The notes below the pieces were generated by a model. The model was not told the origin of the DNA and did no database searches. It saw only the letters and a program-made list of their open reading frames with translations. A stretch of DNA of 5,976 nt from Armatimonadota bacterium. Its GTDB lineage: Bacteria; Armatimonadota; Zipacnadia; Zipacnadales; UBA11051. The stretch lies in contig DPJP01000468.1 in the NCBI GenBank assembly GCA_003542955.1, positions 1 through 5,976 on the forward strand, in the 5' to 3' direction. The first letter of the stretch is position 1. The number at the start of each line of letters is the position of its first letter. Below are positions 5,870 to 5,976 of the stretch, one piece after another. The position numbers were made by a program, and so were the translations under genes.

Positions 5870-5976
5870 TCAGCGTCTGCAGAGCCGGACGGTCAGGGTC
5901 TCGAGCAGCGTCCGTGCATCCATCGATAAGTCAGACTGGCCTTTGAGCGCCAGGTCGGCGTCCGACACGGCGACCA
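5870..5976 (-). CDS. holA: C-terminal end of DNA polymerase III delta subunit (5' part beyond window)
   Basis: The last 34 codons of a gene entering from the right edge, ending with TGA at 5870-5872. The visible peptide contains SDADLALKGQS followed by MDARTLLETLTVRLCRR. Many HolA proteins end in this style: a helix with 'E/D-AD-ALKxG', a short turn, and a last helix rich in Leu that finishes in RLC or similar. HolA (delta) opens the sliding clamp in the clamp loader complex. The call rests on this short tail alone. The gene is co-directional with the downstream GT39-like gene and 28 bases from it, which suggests a shared transcript even though the functions are unrelated. Confidence 0.65.
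   Translation of the reverse strand, partial: VAVSDADLALKGQSDLSMDARTLLETLTVRLCRR

Overview
All seven genes lie on the minus strand, so transcription runs from base 5976 towards base 1. The DNA is GC-rich (about 60-65% by eye), densely coded and free of transposons, tRNAs or CRISPR. LptC- and LptA-like proteins together with CDP-glucose synthesis enzymes point to a diderm bacterium that exports lipopolysaccharide or a similar glycolipid. The phylum cannot be fixed from this window. The large GT39-like membrane protein and the general protein style would fit Armatimonadota or a similar less-studied diderm lineage, but that is only a guess.

In transcription order: (1) the last 34 codons of a probable holA (DNA polymerase III delta subunit), cut by the window edge; (2) after 28 bases, a 652-residue multi-pass GT-C/GT39-type glycosyltransferase; (3) a 146-148 base intergenic gap holding a perfect 8-bp inverted repeat at the glycosyltransferase stop codon and a candidate sigma70-type promoter with a perfect TATAAT; (4) a tight five-gene run: rfbF (glucose-1-phosphate cytidylyltransferase), an rfbG-like CDP-glucose 4,6-dehydratase, a DPM-like family 2 glycosyltransferase, lptC, and the first 157 codons of lptA, which runs off the window at base 1. 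Junctions in this run are a 2-base gap, a 19-base gap, a 1-base (or 4-base) overlap and a 2-base gap, which strongly suggests one operon with translational coupling.

How they may work together: RfbF makes CDP-glucose from glucose-1-phosphate and CTP. The RfbG-like enzyme turns this into CDP-4-keto-6-deoxyglucose, the precursor of 3,6-dideoxy and related deoxy sugars. The family 2 enzyme probably loads a sugar onto a polyprenyl phosphate carrier. The upstream GT39-like protein is of the type that uses such lipid-linked sugars on the outer face of the inner membrane. LptC and LptA carry the finished glycolipid across the periplasm. The later CDP-sugar enzymes (RfbH-type dehydrase and its reductase) are not in the window.

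No wholly new system is evident. The points most worth a second look are an Asn in place of the usual Lys of the EKP motif in RfbF, the divergent second half of the RfbG-like enzyme, the fusion of a nucleotide-sugar pathway with the Lpt export genes in one operon, and the promoter/hairpin overlap between the two transcription units.
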